From Fragilariopsis cylindrus CCMP1102 (Eukaryota; Bacillariophyta; Bacillariophyceae; Bacillariales; Bacillariaceae): a DNA stretch of 64,000 nucleotides. The position numbers and the translations under genes are program-made. Positions 9,193 to 19,752 of this stretch are shown one piece after another. The notes below the pieces were generated by a model. It saw only the letters and a list, made by a program, of their open reading frames with translations. It made no database searches and was not told where the DNA came from. The stretch lies in the NCBI GenBank assembly GCA_900095095.1, contig FMBT01000308.1:372001-436000 (forward strand), given 5' to 3'. How positions within the stretch are numbered: position 1 is the stretch's first letter; each line of letters begins with the position of its first letter.

Positions 9193-12100
9193 TTATTCAA
9201 TTCCTTTGTACGGAGCAAACCATCGCGTTGATTGTGTATCCGTTACTGTAGGTGTTCTTTGTATTGTTATGGTACCATTGGTATGAGTAGCTAGAATTCG
9301 GAAGGGACCTGAAGACCTTTCCGACAGTTTTGATTTATTCCATACGATTTGCATCACTCTATCTCCTACTCGGAAGTGATGTTCAATTCTTCTTTTATTT
9401 TGTTTGATTAGATTTTCATCAATCATCTGTTGACGTCCATTTCGGATTGTTGCTAAGTTTGCTAATAATGGTACATCCATAATCATATCTCTACCGTACA
9501 CCATTGCTCCTGGGGAAGTTCCTATCGGTGCACTGACTGAGCATCTCATTGCATGCATACATGTTGCTAATGCGTTATCCATTACTTGGTTCGCATCATT
9601 CATATTCTGTGGTGGATTAGTATGTAATACTACTCGTAGTATGTCACCTATTGTCTGATGCATTCTTTCGCATATTGCATTTGCTTGAGGATTTCGTACT
9701 GCTGTACACACATCCTTTATACCATATCTTGCCAATAGATCGACGAACGTCAATCCAATGAACTCGGTTCCATTATCATGTACACATCTATTTGGTCTGG
9801 GATATCTTGACAGCCAAGAGTTTTCAAACTGTTCTGCTACATGCATCATGGTTTTGTTTTGAATACGAATCAATTCCACTAAGTTTGTTACAGGATCGAT
9901 GCAGGTTAGTGCTTTAAACACACATATGTTTCCATTGACGACGATTTCCCATGGACCGATTAGATCAATACATACTTCATTCCATGGTGATATATTAGCA
10001 TGTCTTGGTGGTAATTTACCATATCCTCTGCCTTGTTGTTTATACATATGACAGTTTTCTGGGCATACATATTCCTTACAATGTACTGATAATCTTTCGG
10101 CGTGAAATCTAGCCCTTATTGTATTGTATACTTTCGTCGTTCCGCAATGTCCTAGTAGTAGATGATACCATCTAATAACATTTTGTATCATTGATTGTGG
10201 TAGATATATTTTCCATTCAGGTTGTAATACTGTTGCATTGTCTCGATAGCATATTAGATTGCGTCCGTTGATAACTCGTATCGGATATATATGTGGCTGA
10301 GCTAACGACATTTGTATCAGCCTCACATCACCAGCTTGATGCTGTTGTATATTATGAACTGTTGTTGGACAATTCATCTCCTGTAAGGTAGGTAGATTCA
10401 TGAATAGTTCAATCATTTCAATGTCTTCATTTCGACATATTGTTGGTAGTATTTGAGGATCTTTATCGTGTTCATCGTATGAAAAGAATACATCTTGTTC
10501 ATCCGTTGGTACTATTATCTTGTTCCAATCAATAAGTTTTCCTTTTAACTCATTCTTCCCCGGCGAGGGTGCATCCATACGAGGCAGCCTTGAAAAAGCA
10601 TCTGCAAGAACATTGACTTTGCCTGGAACATACTGTAAGTTAATATCATAATCTTCCAGGAAAAGCTTCCATCTCATTACACGAGGTGGCGATAGTGTAT
10701 GAAAAGTTAAATTTTTGTGGTCAGTGAAGACATTCAGTCGACCTCCATATAAAATGTCATGGTACTCTTTAATACACATTACAATTGCGAGTAGCTCCTT
10801 CTCTGTTGTATTGTAGTTCTTCTGTGATTCAGTTAATTTCTTAGACCAATACGCGATTGGCTTTCCATTTTGTATAATTGCAGCACCAAGTTGATAGTCA
10901 CTTGCATCTGTATATATATCAAATGGCAAATTCAAATCGGGGTAAGTTGTCATTGCGTCTGCAGCAATCATTGCTTTCATTGTATCATACGCTTTGACCT
11001 GTCGAGGGCCCCATACAAAGGGTACATCTCCAGTTAATTCATGTAAGGGTGCTAGTATATGTGACCGTCTCGGCCACATACTTTTGTAGAAAGTTACTGC
11101 ACCAATGAATGATCGTACTTGTGTTTTGTCAGTTGGTCGACCTAATTTGAGTACTGCCTCAACTTTGTTTCTCATTGGTGTTATACCTTCTGGCGTCATG
11201 TAATGTCCAAGGAAGTGTGCTTCCTTGACTCCCCATTTACATTTCAATGGATTACATTTCATTCCATTTGATGTTAGTCTTTCCAAAACTGTGTCAACTA
11301 TTTTAAAGTGATCATCAAATGTACCTTTGGTCCAAATACCAAGATCATCCATGTATGCATCTATATCTAGACCATGTAGAATTTTCTTTATCATCGATTG
11401 GGCAAAGTCCGGAGACACTTTGATACCCATTGGTACTCGATTGTATTGATATTTACCAAATGGAGTTGTTATTGTACAGAGCTCCTTGCTCTCTTCATCC
11501 ATTTCAAAACAGTAAAACATCATAGAAAGATCAATCTTTGTAAAGTGACTATAACCTCTCTGTTTTAACATGATGTCTTGTATTTTTGGTACCGGATACT
11601 GTGGACGTTCTAGGTGTTTGTTCAATTCCCTGAAGTCACTGACCCATCTAACTGTATTATTGGATTTTGGAATTATAAAAGTTGGTGAAGCCCAATTTGT
11701 CATTCCACAACGACGAAGCACTCCATCTTTTTCTAGATTCTCTAGTTCGCGTTTGAAGACCTCTTGTCTCGTATATGGAACAGGATATGGCTTTTTATGA
11801 ACTGGTTTTGTACCTTGTTTGATTTGTAAGTGAAGTTTTTCATGTGGATAATAACCCAATTTTCCATCAAAAAGCTTTTTATGCTTGTCTAGCATTCGTT
11901 CGAACTTAATTCGTTCATCTAATGACATATGATCCTGTTCATCCGCACATTCTTTAGGAGTTACTTCCTTGTATTTTCTTTCTAATATTGTTTTGATTTC
12001 GAAGAGTTCATCTTCTTTGTACTGATTTGTATTAACATTGTTGTTGTAATGATGTGGAGTTTTCATCGGTACCGTCCGATCTATCCATTTTATTTCATTT

Positions 12101-12660
12101 GTTTCCCAAGACATAGAGATGCCTGCTAAACGAAGGAAGTCTCTTCCTAAGATGATGTCGTACTGACAGTTGGGAGCATCGAACAGTCTAGTTGATACTG
12201 CTTCTAATCGTCTACCATTGCTAAATTCTGGTAAACTCACATTTCTCATTGTTACTGATAAGGATGTGTCAAAAGACCCTGATGCAGTGGTTGTTATTTG
12301 ACGACGTTCCGATCGACTTGGACATGCTCCAGGGGGTAGACAACGTCTATTCAGTAGTGTTCCACTACTTCCTCCATCGAATAACACTACTAGTGGTCGT
12401 TCGATATATTGTCCTTGTATTGTTTGACACCTTAATATTGATATTGGTGCTAAATCAACAGATTCTTCTGTTTCAGCTTGTAATGCTGCATATAATTCAT
12501 TGTGGTTCATCCACTCATTCATACATAGATTAGATTCGCTGGGATCAGTGTTCAACTGATCGACTCGTTGCTCAAACAATGAGGAGTCGTTGTTAGACGC
12601 CAGTACATTCAGTACTGTGCCTGCCTTCACATCAACATTCTGCACTTCTTGTGCCTGCAT
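9193..12660 (-). CDS. pol: Retrotransposon Pol: protease, reverse transcriptase, RNase H, integrase
   Basis: 1,155 residues from an ATG at 12660, although translation probably enters from gag in the same frame. The aspartic protease motif FDGGSSG is at about residues 94-100. Reverse transcriptase has its YMDD catalytic box near 435-439 (AYMDDLGIW). RNase H begins YTDASDYQLGAA near 580 and includes TDHKNLTF. Integrase has an HHCC zinc finger (LLLGHCG...CPENC, about 830-865) and DDE core residues in CIDLIGPW, HDNGTEFIG and ANAICERMHQ. The domain order and the primer-grip region are typical of Ty3/Gypsy. All catalytic residues are present. The C-terminus ends FAPYKGIE without a chromodomain. Confidence 0.97.
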   Translation of the reverse strand: MQAQEVQNVDVKAGTVLNVLASNNDSSLFEQRVDQLNTDPSESNLCMNEWMNHNELYAALQAETEESVDLAPISILRCQTIQGQYIERPLVVLFDGGSSGTLLNRRCLPPGACPSRSERRQITTTASGSFDTSLSVTMRNVSLPEFSNGRRLEAVSTRLFDAPNCQYDIILGRDFLRLAGISMSWETNEIKWIDRTVPMKTPHHYNNNVNTNQYKEDELFEIKTILERKYKEVTPKECADEQDHMSLDERIKFERMLDKHKKLFDGKLGYYPHEKLHLQIKQGTKPVHKKPYPVPYTRQEVFKRELENLEKDGVLRRCGMTNWASPTFIIPKSNNTVRWVSDFRELNKHLERPQYPVPKIQDIMLKQRGYSHFTKIDLSMMFYCFEMDEESKELCTITTPFGKYQYNRVPMGIKVSPDFAQSMIKKILHGLDIDAYMDDLGIWTKGTFDDHFKIVDTVLERLTSNGMKCNPLKCKWGVKEAHFLGHYMTPEGITPMRNKVEAVLKLGRPTDKTQVRSFIGAVTFYKSMWPRRSHILAPLHELTGDVPFVWGPRQVKAYDTMKAMIAADAMTTYPDLNLPFDIYTDASDYQLGAAIIQNGKPIAYWSKKLTESQKNYNTTEKELLAIVMCIKEYHDILYGGRLNVFTDHKNLTFHTLSPPRVMRWKLFLEDYDINLQYVPGKVNVLADAFSRLPRMDAPSPGKNELKGKLIDWNKIIVPTDEQDVFFSYDEHDKDPQILPTICRNEDIEMIELFMNLPTLQEMNCPTTVHNIQQHQAGDVRLIQMSLAQPHIYPIRVINGRNLICYRDNATVLQPEWKIYLPQSMIQNVIRWYHLLLGHCGTTKVYNTIRARFHAERLSVHCKEYVCPENCHMYKQQGRGYGKLPPRHANISPWNEVCIDLIGPWEIVVNGNICVFKALTCIDPVTNLVELIRIQNKTMMHVAEQFENSWLSRYPRPNRCVHDNGTEFIGLTFVDLLARYGIKDVCTAVRNPQANAICERMHQTIGDILRVVLHTNPPQNMNDANQVMDNALATCMHAMRCSVSAPIGTSPGAMVYGRDMIMDVPLLANLATIRNGRQQMIDENLIKQNKRRIEHHFRVGDRVMQIVWNKSKLSERSSGPFRILATHTNGTITIQRTPTVTDTQSTRWFAPYKGIE

Positions 12661-12717
12661 TCTGCAGCTGTTGTTTACATCACTTGATGCTGTGGGCGCT
12701 GCTGTTGTAGCCTTATT

Positions 12718-13959
12718 TCAACGATTGTAATAGCGTCCATCCGAACACATGTAGACTTCATTGTGAGTAGGTGCTAACGACGGTGGCTGACTTCCACCGC
12801 GTTGTGAATAATAGTGGCTCTCTGATGGGCTCACTGAAACATGGGATACTGGTGGTGGTAAGCTTGCTGGACTACCATAGTACGGAGGTGGAGGTAAGTG
12901 ATTGTAACCACCAGTTGGATAACTGTTCGCATGATAAGATTCGTATCCTCCACGTCCATTACCTCGGCCTCTTCCACCATCGCGTCCACCGCCTCGACCT
13001 CTTCCGGCTCCGGCAGCTTTTCCAGCTGGACTGTTGAAGTTGGCTGGACATAATTTCCAAAGATGTTCTCCATCGTGCTGTCTGCATCGTTCATTGTCGC
13101 CACGACCTTGTCCACGGCCACGACCTTCTCGACCACGACCACGACCACCTCTTCCTTGGTAGCCGCGTCCTCGACCACCCTTACCTTGGTAGCCTTTGTT
13201 TTCACCTTTGTTGTTTTCTTTCTTCTTGTGATTTTTCTTCCATTCCAGGTCTGCATATTCCTTCTCTCGTGCCATATATGACATCAAAGTCTCTACCGTC
13301 GCATCTCGTGCCGAAACCTGAGTTCTATTCCAATTGATTTGCCATGCTAATGGAAAGGATCGAAACAAGATCAACTTCTGTTCCTGTTCTGTTAGATTTG
13401 GTCTTGATCCTTCTAACATGGTAGTAAATCTCATCAATTCTTCCATCCGATCTTGATGTGTTGCCACTGTTGCCTTCATAGGCTTTCGGCATTCCTCCGA
13501 CTTGAGATATTCGATTAGATCTCCTTTTGAATCCGTACTTGTACAGTACATCCTGATGAAATCTTCCAATAGGATTTGAAATGCGGATCCGATGATTGTT
13601 ACATCCACATTCAACACTTGCCCATTGGCATCTTGTTGCTGTTGGACCTCTACTCTATCCACGTATCTTCCGAGGTTCTTGGCCCTTAATCTCTTGAACT
13701 TTTCCGAGGACCCATGTCCTAAGATCTTCTTGAAGAATTCAATGTGTTGATCTGAAGTAGTGATGTTCAAAGAACTTGCTGCAATCAGAAAGTCCTCAAT
13801 CACATACAGTAAAACTTCGATGCCTCCTTTGTCAAAGGACGCACAGTTTTCCACACCGTCTCCTCGCCCTTGGGCGTTGACAGTTTTAAGCTTAGTGCGT
13901 TCCAAGTCTTCTTTCTTGAAACCTTCTGCATACTTGATTACTGATTGACTTGCGCTCAT
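12718..13959 (-). CDS. gag: Retrotransposon Gag (nucleocapsid-like)
   Basis: 413 residues, beginning MSASQSVIKYAEGFKK only about 50 bp after the 5' LTR. The N-terminal half is helical capsid-like sequence (ILLEDFIRMYCTSTDSKGDL, EQEQKLILFRSFPLAWQINW). A long Arg-Gly-rich RNA-binding region follows, interrupted by a CHHC zinc-knuckle-like motif (CRQHDGEHLWKLCP). A Pro/Tyr/Ser-rich tail ends at a TGA (12718-12720). The pol frame is the same frame: 19 sense codons separate the TGA from the first pol ATG. Gag-Pol could therefore be made by stop-codon readthrough, or the TGA could be a mutation in a formerly single gag-pol frame. Confidence 0.93.
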   Translation of the reverse strand: MSASQSVIKYAEGFKKEDLERTKLKTVNAQGRGDGVENCASFDKGGIEVLLYVIEDFLIAASSLNITTSDQHIEFFKKILGHGSSEKFKRLRAKNLGRYVDRVEVQQQQDANGQVLNVDVTIIGSAFQILLEDFIRMYCTSTDSKGDLIEYLKSEECRKPMKATVATHQDRMEELMRFTTMLEGSRPNLTEQEQKLILFRSFPLAWQINWNRTQVSARDATVETLMSYMAREKEYADLEWKKNHKKKENNKGENKGYQGKGGRGRGYQGRGGRGRGREGRGRGQGRGDNERCRQHDGEHLWKLCPANFNSPAGKAAGAGRGRGGGRDGGRGRGNGRGGYESYHANSYPTGGYNHLPPPPYYGSPASLPPPVSHVSVSPSESHYYSQRGGSQPPSLAPTHNEVYMCSDGRYYNR

Positions 13960-14008
13960 CTTGATTGATTTGATTAACCTTCTAGCCTGTAAAAGGTAGT
14001 AATTACTG

Positions 14009-14227
14009 TGTCCTAAACTAGATTGAAGTTAGTTAATAGGTTATATTATATTGTGAGCATGTATGTTACTACATGTTATTCTATTGAACTAGAGTATGCA
14101 ATCAGCTCGGATCGCTGATTCCTTTGACACGATTACATAGACGTTGGAACGTCTAGCGCGCCAGGTGAAGTGCTCGCTATTCGCTCGCCGGTCATAGTCA
14201 CTAATGACGGAAGGACCGTTTGCTACA
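14009..14227 (-). repeat. 5' LTR (element sense)
   Basis: 219 bp, reading as identical to the copy at 8916-9134. The following leader (13960-14008, element sense starting GTAATTACTACC) does not start with the TGG expected of a common tRNA primer-binding site. Confidence 0.95.
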
Positions 14228-14232
14228 TTCGA
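14228..14232. repeat. Target-site duplication, right copy
   Basis: TTCGA, equal to 8911-8915. Confidence 0.92.
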
Positions 14233-14974
14233 ATATTCACACAAAATGACTTGACTTACTTCCTCCGGGCAACGCCTGATTCGTACGCGCTATCGTCTGG
14301 AAATTAAGGCAAGCTAAAGCACGCTAAAATCTTAATTCTACTCAGAAAATGCGAAATGTACGAAAAAATAAAAATAAGCGAAGATTTTACGAAGATTTTA
14401 AGGGTTCAAAGCGCTTTTATAGTCGAATAATTCCAAGCGATAGCGCGTGTGAATTAAGCGTTGCTCAGAAGAAGTAGGCATCGTAAACGATTTGCTATTT
14501 TAATTACAGTGTACCAGTACATTTACTTGTACAACAATTATTGTACGACTTAACTTTATGACTACAGTACGATTACTAGTTTAAAATTGTCACCCCAAAA
14601 CGGTTGTTGTACAGACTCCTCGAATTTGTGCTGTTGTAACAAAAAATATAAAAGATACCAATAAAATTAAAAATGAGAAGACGAAGATTTTTTGAAAATA
14701 AATCGGAATACTTTTTACCAGTACAATATACTGTACTGTACTGTACTGTAACATACTTATATATTCGTATTCGAGTGATATGCAGCAATTTTCAAAATAT
14801 GCAGTAACAAAAAGTTATATCTGAATTATTGAAGAAAACTTAGCTAAACATGAAAGCAATAAAATTATTGAATATATTGACAACGGATCCAATGCAATTT
14901 TTAGAATATATATATATATATATATACTTGATAAACTAAAGTAAGGTAAAAAGCCATGGTATGAATGTTGTTAT
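14233..14974. other. Intergenic, simple repeats only
   Basis: No gene was recognised. It contains a tandem (TACTG)n-like stretch near 14731-14752 and a (TA)n run near 14910-14930. Confidence 0.5.
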
Positions 14975-15438
14975 TCATCTTCGACATGTCTTCTTATTGA
15001 CATGTATTTTCTCATTGGGATCATGTATGTGCTGTCGTCCGTCCTTTAAGGCTAATTCCATTTGCTTCTGTCGTTGTGTGAACCGTTGTTGTTGCTTTTC
15101 TGATAATTGACCAACACAATACTTGCAGGAAAGACCCTGCATGTAATCATCTCGTTTCAAGTCATCACATGATAACGGATGTCTACATGCATGACATTTC
15201 TCTCGAAATACCATACTTGGTTTATTTCCATAAGTGACAGCTACTCTTTGATCGAATACATAACAATCTCCTGTAAAAAGTGATTCATCCTGTTTTCCAT
15301 TAAATTCATCCAAATACGCTAATATTCCACCCGCTAAGTGATAAACAGATACATCCTTCGTTTTTGGAATAAGTTGCAGGCATGCATTTGTTGCCTTTTC
15401 ACATCGAATACCACCAGTGCCTATTATTATTATTAATG

Positions 15439-15472
<34 letters not shown>

Positions 15473-16654
15473 TAATAGTAATAATATTATGAGTATACAT
15501 TATATATTAATCAAAACAAGAAAGTTTGTTGTAAAAGTTAGTTGAAAAGAATAGAGAAAATGAAATAGAATCTAGAACGAAACACTAATAATAGAATTGC
15601 TTTCTAATGCATACATAGGAACCAAATTGGTTTTTAACTTACAAAACATAGCGATTTTTTTCTTTTCGACTGGTAGTGGCGTCTTCTTGTCTTTGCTGTA
15701 ACTGGCATTACCATCATTATCATTGTCATTATTATCTCCAACGATATTTTTTTGTATCCAATGAGGAAATTCTACAAATGATTGTGTATGTGGGTTAATA
15801 GCATTCTTAAATGTCCCAACATCAATCTCATATTCATTTCGTGTATCTATGACGATCGTATCTGGATCAAGCAATAATTTATTCCATTCACGTGGATTGA
15901 CATATTCACCGACCTGCTTAGTTGGACAGCATGGACCACAAGACTGCTGCTGCTGATGATTGGCAGTAGTAGTTGTAGTAGAAGAAGTATTCTCGTCGTC
16001 GTTGGTGTTGTTGTTACTACTGCTACATTTAGCATCACCTTCCCATTGCATGGTAACTATTTCTGATTTTATCCGTATCTTGAGTCTAGAAAATACCGGT
16101 TGAACGGCAGTGGAGATTCGGATTCTTAAGGAATGATCAAATTTGTTTTGTAGAAAAGATAGTAACTCATCGTCGTTGTCATCGTCGTTGTCGTCGGTGT
16201 TATTGTTTTGTTCTTTATTTTTGCTGTCATTATAGATATCATCATTATTATTGATGTCATTACCATTGCTTTCTGTTGCTGTTGCTATTGTTGTTGTCGT
16301 GTTGTCGTTATTTTTGACCTCGTCGTCGATAATGGTCGTCGTCAGTGTCGTCGTTGTCGTCGAGATTTTATTACTGAACGGATAACAAAGTGTCCCATTT
16401 ATACCCTCTTCTGCTATCAATAACGTCCCCCGTGCAGAATATTGACGACAAACAGTCATAAGTTCTGATTTGAGATCAGGTAAAGATGATGTTGGTATGA
16501 TTACAAATTTATACAATGCTAAAACACGATAGTTGTTTTTGTTATCATCCTCATCTTTATCGGTGACTGCATTGGTCGTCGAAGACGCCAAAAGATTAGT
16601 TAGAACGGCTGGTTGTGGCCAAGATGATGATGATGATGATGATGATGATGGCAT
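14975..16654 (-). CDS. trhO: Rhodanese-domain tRNA hydroxylation protein, TrhO/UPF0176 family
   Basis: Exons (minus) are 16654-15643 and 15420-14975, joined T|GC at the codon for the catalytic Cys, giving 485 residues. The N-terminal part ([29 protein letters not shown]) and [13 protein letters not shown] belong to the acylphosphatase-like N-domain of UPF0176. The rhodanese domain follows: [36 protein letters not shown], then [15 protein letters not shown] across the splice and [15 protein letters not shown]. It ends with the family's Cys-rich tail ([19 protein letters not shown]). Bacterial TrhO makes 5-hydroxyuridine at tRNA position 34 with oxygen. An Asn/Asp/Thr-rich insert of about 90 residues interrupts the N-domain. 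The 222-bp intron carries an (AAT)n microsatellite. Confidence 0.9.
15421..15478. repeat. (AAT)n/(TTA)n microsatellite in the trhO intron
   Basis: Trinucleotide run beside the 3' splice site of the predicted intron. Confidence 0.85.
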
Positions 16655-17003
16655 GATGGGAGATTGTCTGTTCGGAGTTTTCTGCCTCGTTCGATTTATG
16701 TTACTCGTTATTACTATGGTTGTATTTTCGAACTTGTCTTTTCACTTTTCACTACAGTCTACACTTATAACGTCGTTGTATTATCAATTTTATTCTGTCA
16801 TAGAATAGAGGAGTTTCTTGTACTGTATTAATTTGTGGCGGGGAGAGCGTCGCGTTTTCATTGATCAATGTGCGGCTTTGGGGATGCAACGGCTATCATC
16901 CGACTCATTCGATTCGATTCATCATTCTACTGCGTCGTACTAGGTATTGTACACTTAACTTGTAGTAGAGTACTATAGTAATAGCTATAAAAGTTGAGGA
17001 ACG
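16655..17003. other. Divergent intergenic region
   Basis: Spacer between trhO (minus) and a small plus-strand gene. No specific motif was recognised. Confidence 0.35.
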
Positions 17004-17359
17004 ATGTTTATGGGCCAAGGAGTTCAAACATTCCCCAGCAAATACAAGAATAGATTTGATCTCGTAACAGGTACAGGAGCTTTCGTACCGAAACATATCC
17101 CATCCTTAGCATTTTATGATGCACATGCTGCATTGAAATTGGTGGCATATTTTATTTTACTCTTAGATCGAATATTTGGCACGATGATCATGATCTTGGT
17201 TATAATTATGTTATTAATAAGCTTGTTGCCGATGGAATTCCTTCATCATGTTTCAAAGGAATTTTGGAGAGGAAAAGAGGAAGGAATAAATCTCTTCGAG
17301 AGACAACAATCTTAACTATTCGCTTTGAAAAACTTGCAGAAACATTGATTGAACATTGA
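17004..17359 (+). CDS. Small conserved-looking protein, two exons predicted
   Basis: The ATG at 17004 opens a frame starting MFMGQGVQTFPSKYKN and continuing GAFVPKHIPSLAFYDAHAAL. Read straight through, it runs into an unlikely Leu/Ile/Met-only tail. Splicing out 17142-17221 (gtggca...aataag) instead gives exons 17004-17141 and 17222-17359 in phase 0. The 91-residue protein then continues the helix as AALKLLVADGIPSSCFKGI and ends EKLAETLIEH. The donor is weak, so other splice choices are possible. The product has no clear membrane helix after splicing. I do not recognise the family; a small mitochondrial protein is one possibility. Confidence 0.45.
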
Positions 17360-17646
17360 ACATTGAACGTTGAATATATCATAATCTTCTTAACTGAATA
17401 TGTATATATATAATTTATAGATTATGATTCCAAACTCACTTTAAGTTGTATCTAGAATTTTCTCTCTCTCTCTCTAACTATAGTACGTACAAGCTGGTAT
17501 TTATTTTGAAGAATGACGAAATATTTCAATAAATACTGAATGATAATCCCGTAATGTTTCTTACTCGTCAAAAGATGCTCGACCGTACAGTTCCAATGGT
17601 AACGTCCAACCTTTATTTTGCTCCCTTTTCTTTGCTGGGTTGTAGT

Positions 17647-18783
17647 CTAGTTATTGTTAGTGTCACTGGAATTCGAAGCATTCGGATTGAATTTATCCAT
17701 CAAATCCGACAAACCATCCCCCAAACCTAAACTGAAACGATCAGACCATGACTGCTTAGGGAAAGCAGAAAATCGATTCGCACTCGACGTAAAGTCTTTT
17801 CCATTACTGTCAGTTCCAGTCCATACCACATATAGCATTAAATCACATTCTGCTTCCGCAGAATCTTTGCATGCAACGACGGAAGAATGACAACCACCGA
17901 CAGGTTGCTGGGCATCCGCCTCAGTTGCGATTCCACCATTGAATCCGTATGTGTTATCTTCGCATTCGTCGTTGGCACAAAATACACAAGCATTGTCCCA
18001 AGTTATTCCGGTAACATTACCCTTTTCGACCGCAATAATAGCCGTTAAAAAGGGAAATACTTTATCAGCACCATTATAGTACAATTTTTGGAATGACAAG
18101 CTGTACGTTGTTTATACAATTTGTAGCAGAAGTCAGAATGGAGAGAAAAAATAGTGGTAAGAACAAATGATAATAAGTGCAAAATCGCAGTATTCAAAAC
18201 GAAATAAATATTAAGTACAAGCGAATCATCGAATCAATCCAACCCGCATTGAGGTTACTATATTATCTTTTCATGGCGTGGCATAGCATCAAATAATGAT
18301 ATAGACTTGTACCGTCATCATTTCTAATCTATTTTTCTATATGTAGCATTTAACATCATTAGCCATTGCACTTACGCTGTTTGTGATTCACTATGGACAG
18401 TAATATTTCCAGGAAATATTTTAGTCAACGCTTCTTTTGGAGAACCAATTAATTGTGTGAAGGAATCCGGGACGTGAAATCGGGAATAATCATCTGCGAT
18501 CGGTTGAAAATTAAGTCTCATATATTCCATATCGGTGGACCAATCACCGTTGCTGCTAAGACTAAACAAATCGTAGTAGGTTGTCCAATTGTTACCGCCT
18601 CATACCCCTTCACGGGATCAACACAACCCGTCCAAACCGGTCCAGACTCAGCTTGCGGCGATGAAACGGGGGCCTCGGCCTCGGTTGCTGCTCCTGGGAA
18701 GCAACGGGAACAGTAACGAATGACAAAATCAACGAAACAAATAATAGCAAAAACGCTACCATCGATAATCTATCTGACATCAT
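17647..18783 (-). CDS. Secreted Cys-containing protein, two exons, frame breaks in exon 1
   Basis: An ATG at 18783 starts a signal peptide (MVAFLLLFVSLILSFVTVPVAS). Two one-base gains, one in a GGG run at 18696-18698 and one near 18598, would join it to EAEAPVSSPQAESGPVWTGC and then to NWTTYYDLFSLSSNGDWSTD. Exon 1 ends at 18376 (gtaagt donor) and exon 2 is 18100-17647, joined in phase. Exon 2 has paired cysteines (CVFCANDEC, GGCHSSVVACKDSAEAEC) and YVVWTGTDSNGKDF, and ends in an Asn/Ser tail. Asn-linked glycosylation sites (NIT, NVT) agree with secretion. No family was recognised. Because the pieces fit each other so well, sequence errors seem more likely than decay. Confidence 0.55.
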
Positions 18784-19682
18784 TTTTTATTGCTGTTGCT
18801 GTTGCTGTATATTGTATATTGTTGATTATTTTTTTTAAAAGTTTCCGTAGTATAATTAGAGTGCTCCGCAGTGGACAATTTATTTTATTTTTCTATTTAG
18901 TTTCTCCCAATCAGTTTTGATACGGTACTGCAGTTAAAGCTGTCTCGTTGCTTCGATATGTTTTGGTATTCGATTCTTCTAACTTTAATCAAAGTCGGCG
19001 TTGTGTGTAGTGTACTTTTTATGTTTTATGATGCTGTTATTAGTTATATGATGTACTGTATGTTGTTGTCATAATTATTTGTGCACTGAAATAATTAATA
19101 ATACAAATGTTACCGGTAGCTAATACAGTAACTAGTAGTCTCAAAGTCATATGACAAACGAGAAGTCTCAAAGTATGTATATACTATATAAATACCTACA
19201 AGTAATACTAACATACATGACATATTCAGTCGAACGCTTTCTCTTGTAATCTTTATATTAGCTACAGTATTGTGGGGGCGAGATAGTAAGAAGTAAGGAC
19301 AGGAAAATCGAACAAATCAGAGCGCGTCGAAAATAAGAAGAATTGACTCTTTTTCAGTCACGAGGGAACCACGAAACGATCAAAATTGAGACGTGGCAAA
19401 AACATCCCTTTCGCTCTCGGACAAAAAAAAAGGCGTTGAAAAGTCGTGAAGGAGAGAACCTAAATCATCTGCCACCATGCAAGCCACCAACAGAATCACG
19501 CCCAACAATAATACCGTAATACAATAACAAAGGCATCATAAGCAATCCTCGACAAGAGAAACAAGACTGGAATAAAAGTAGTAACATCCCATATTCCTAC
19601 CGGTAAGGATATACAAGAACAAACAAAATTACATGATTTGCAATCCGAACAGAACAATACACACCGCTTTAGATAACTCAGC

Positions 19683-19714
<32 letters not shown>

Positions 19715-19752
19715 AACTTCAAAAAAGCCTGTAGACAAGAACCAATCAAAGA
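18784..19752. other. Long intergenic region and 5' leader of the ERO1 fusion gene
   Basis: About 970 bp between divergent genes. The last 70 bases carry a (CAA)n run, presumably in the 5' untranslated leader of the downstream gene. No other feature was recognised. Confidence 0.45.
19682..19715. repeat. (CAA)n microsatellite upstream of the ERO1 fusion gene
   Basis: About eleven CAA units, about 40 bp before the start codon. Confidence 0.9.

Larger units (their letters stand above)
8916..14227 (-). mobile_element. Full-length Ty3/Gypsy LTR retrotransposon (diatom GyDi-like)
   Basis: A 5,312-bp element on the minus strand. It has two 219-bp LTRs (8916-9134, 14009-14227), TG...CA ends, and a 5-bp target duplication TTCGA on both sides. 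Internal order in the sense direction is a short leader, gag, then pol with protease, reverse transcriptase, RNase H and integrase. Integrase after RNase H places it in Ty3/Gypsy (Metaviridae) rather than Ty1/Copia. No chromodomain is visible at the integrase C-terminus and there is no env. The LTRs look identical over their whole length and both coding parts are open, so the insertion is recent and possibly still active. The gag TGA is the only apparent interruption. Confidence 0.96.

Noticed and set aside
14576-14788. Short minus-strand open frame
   Set aside because: It is built on the tandem TACTG stretch; translation is Tyr/Ser-rich without protein-like features.
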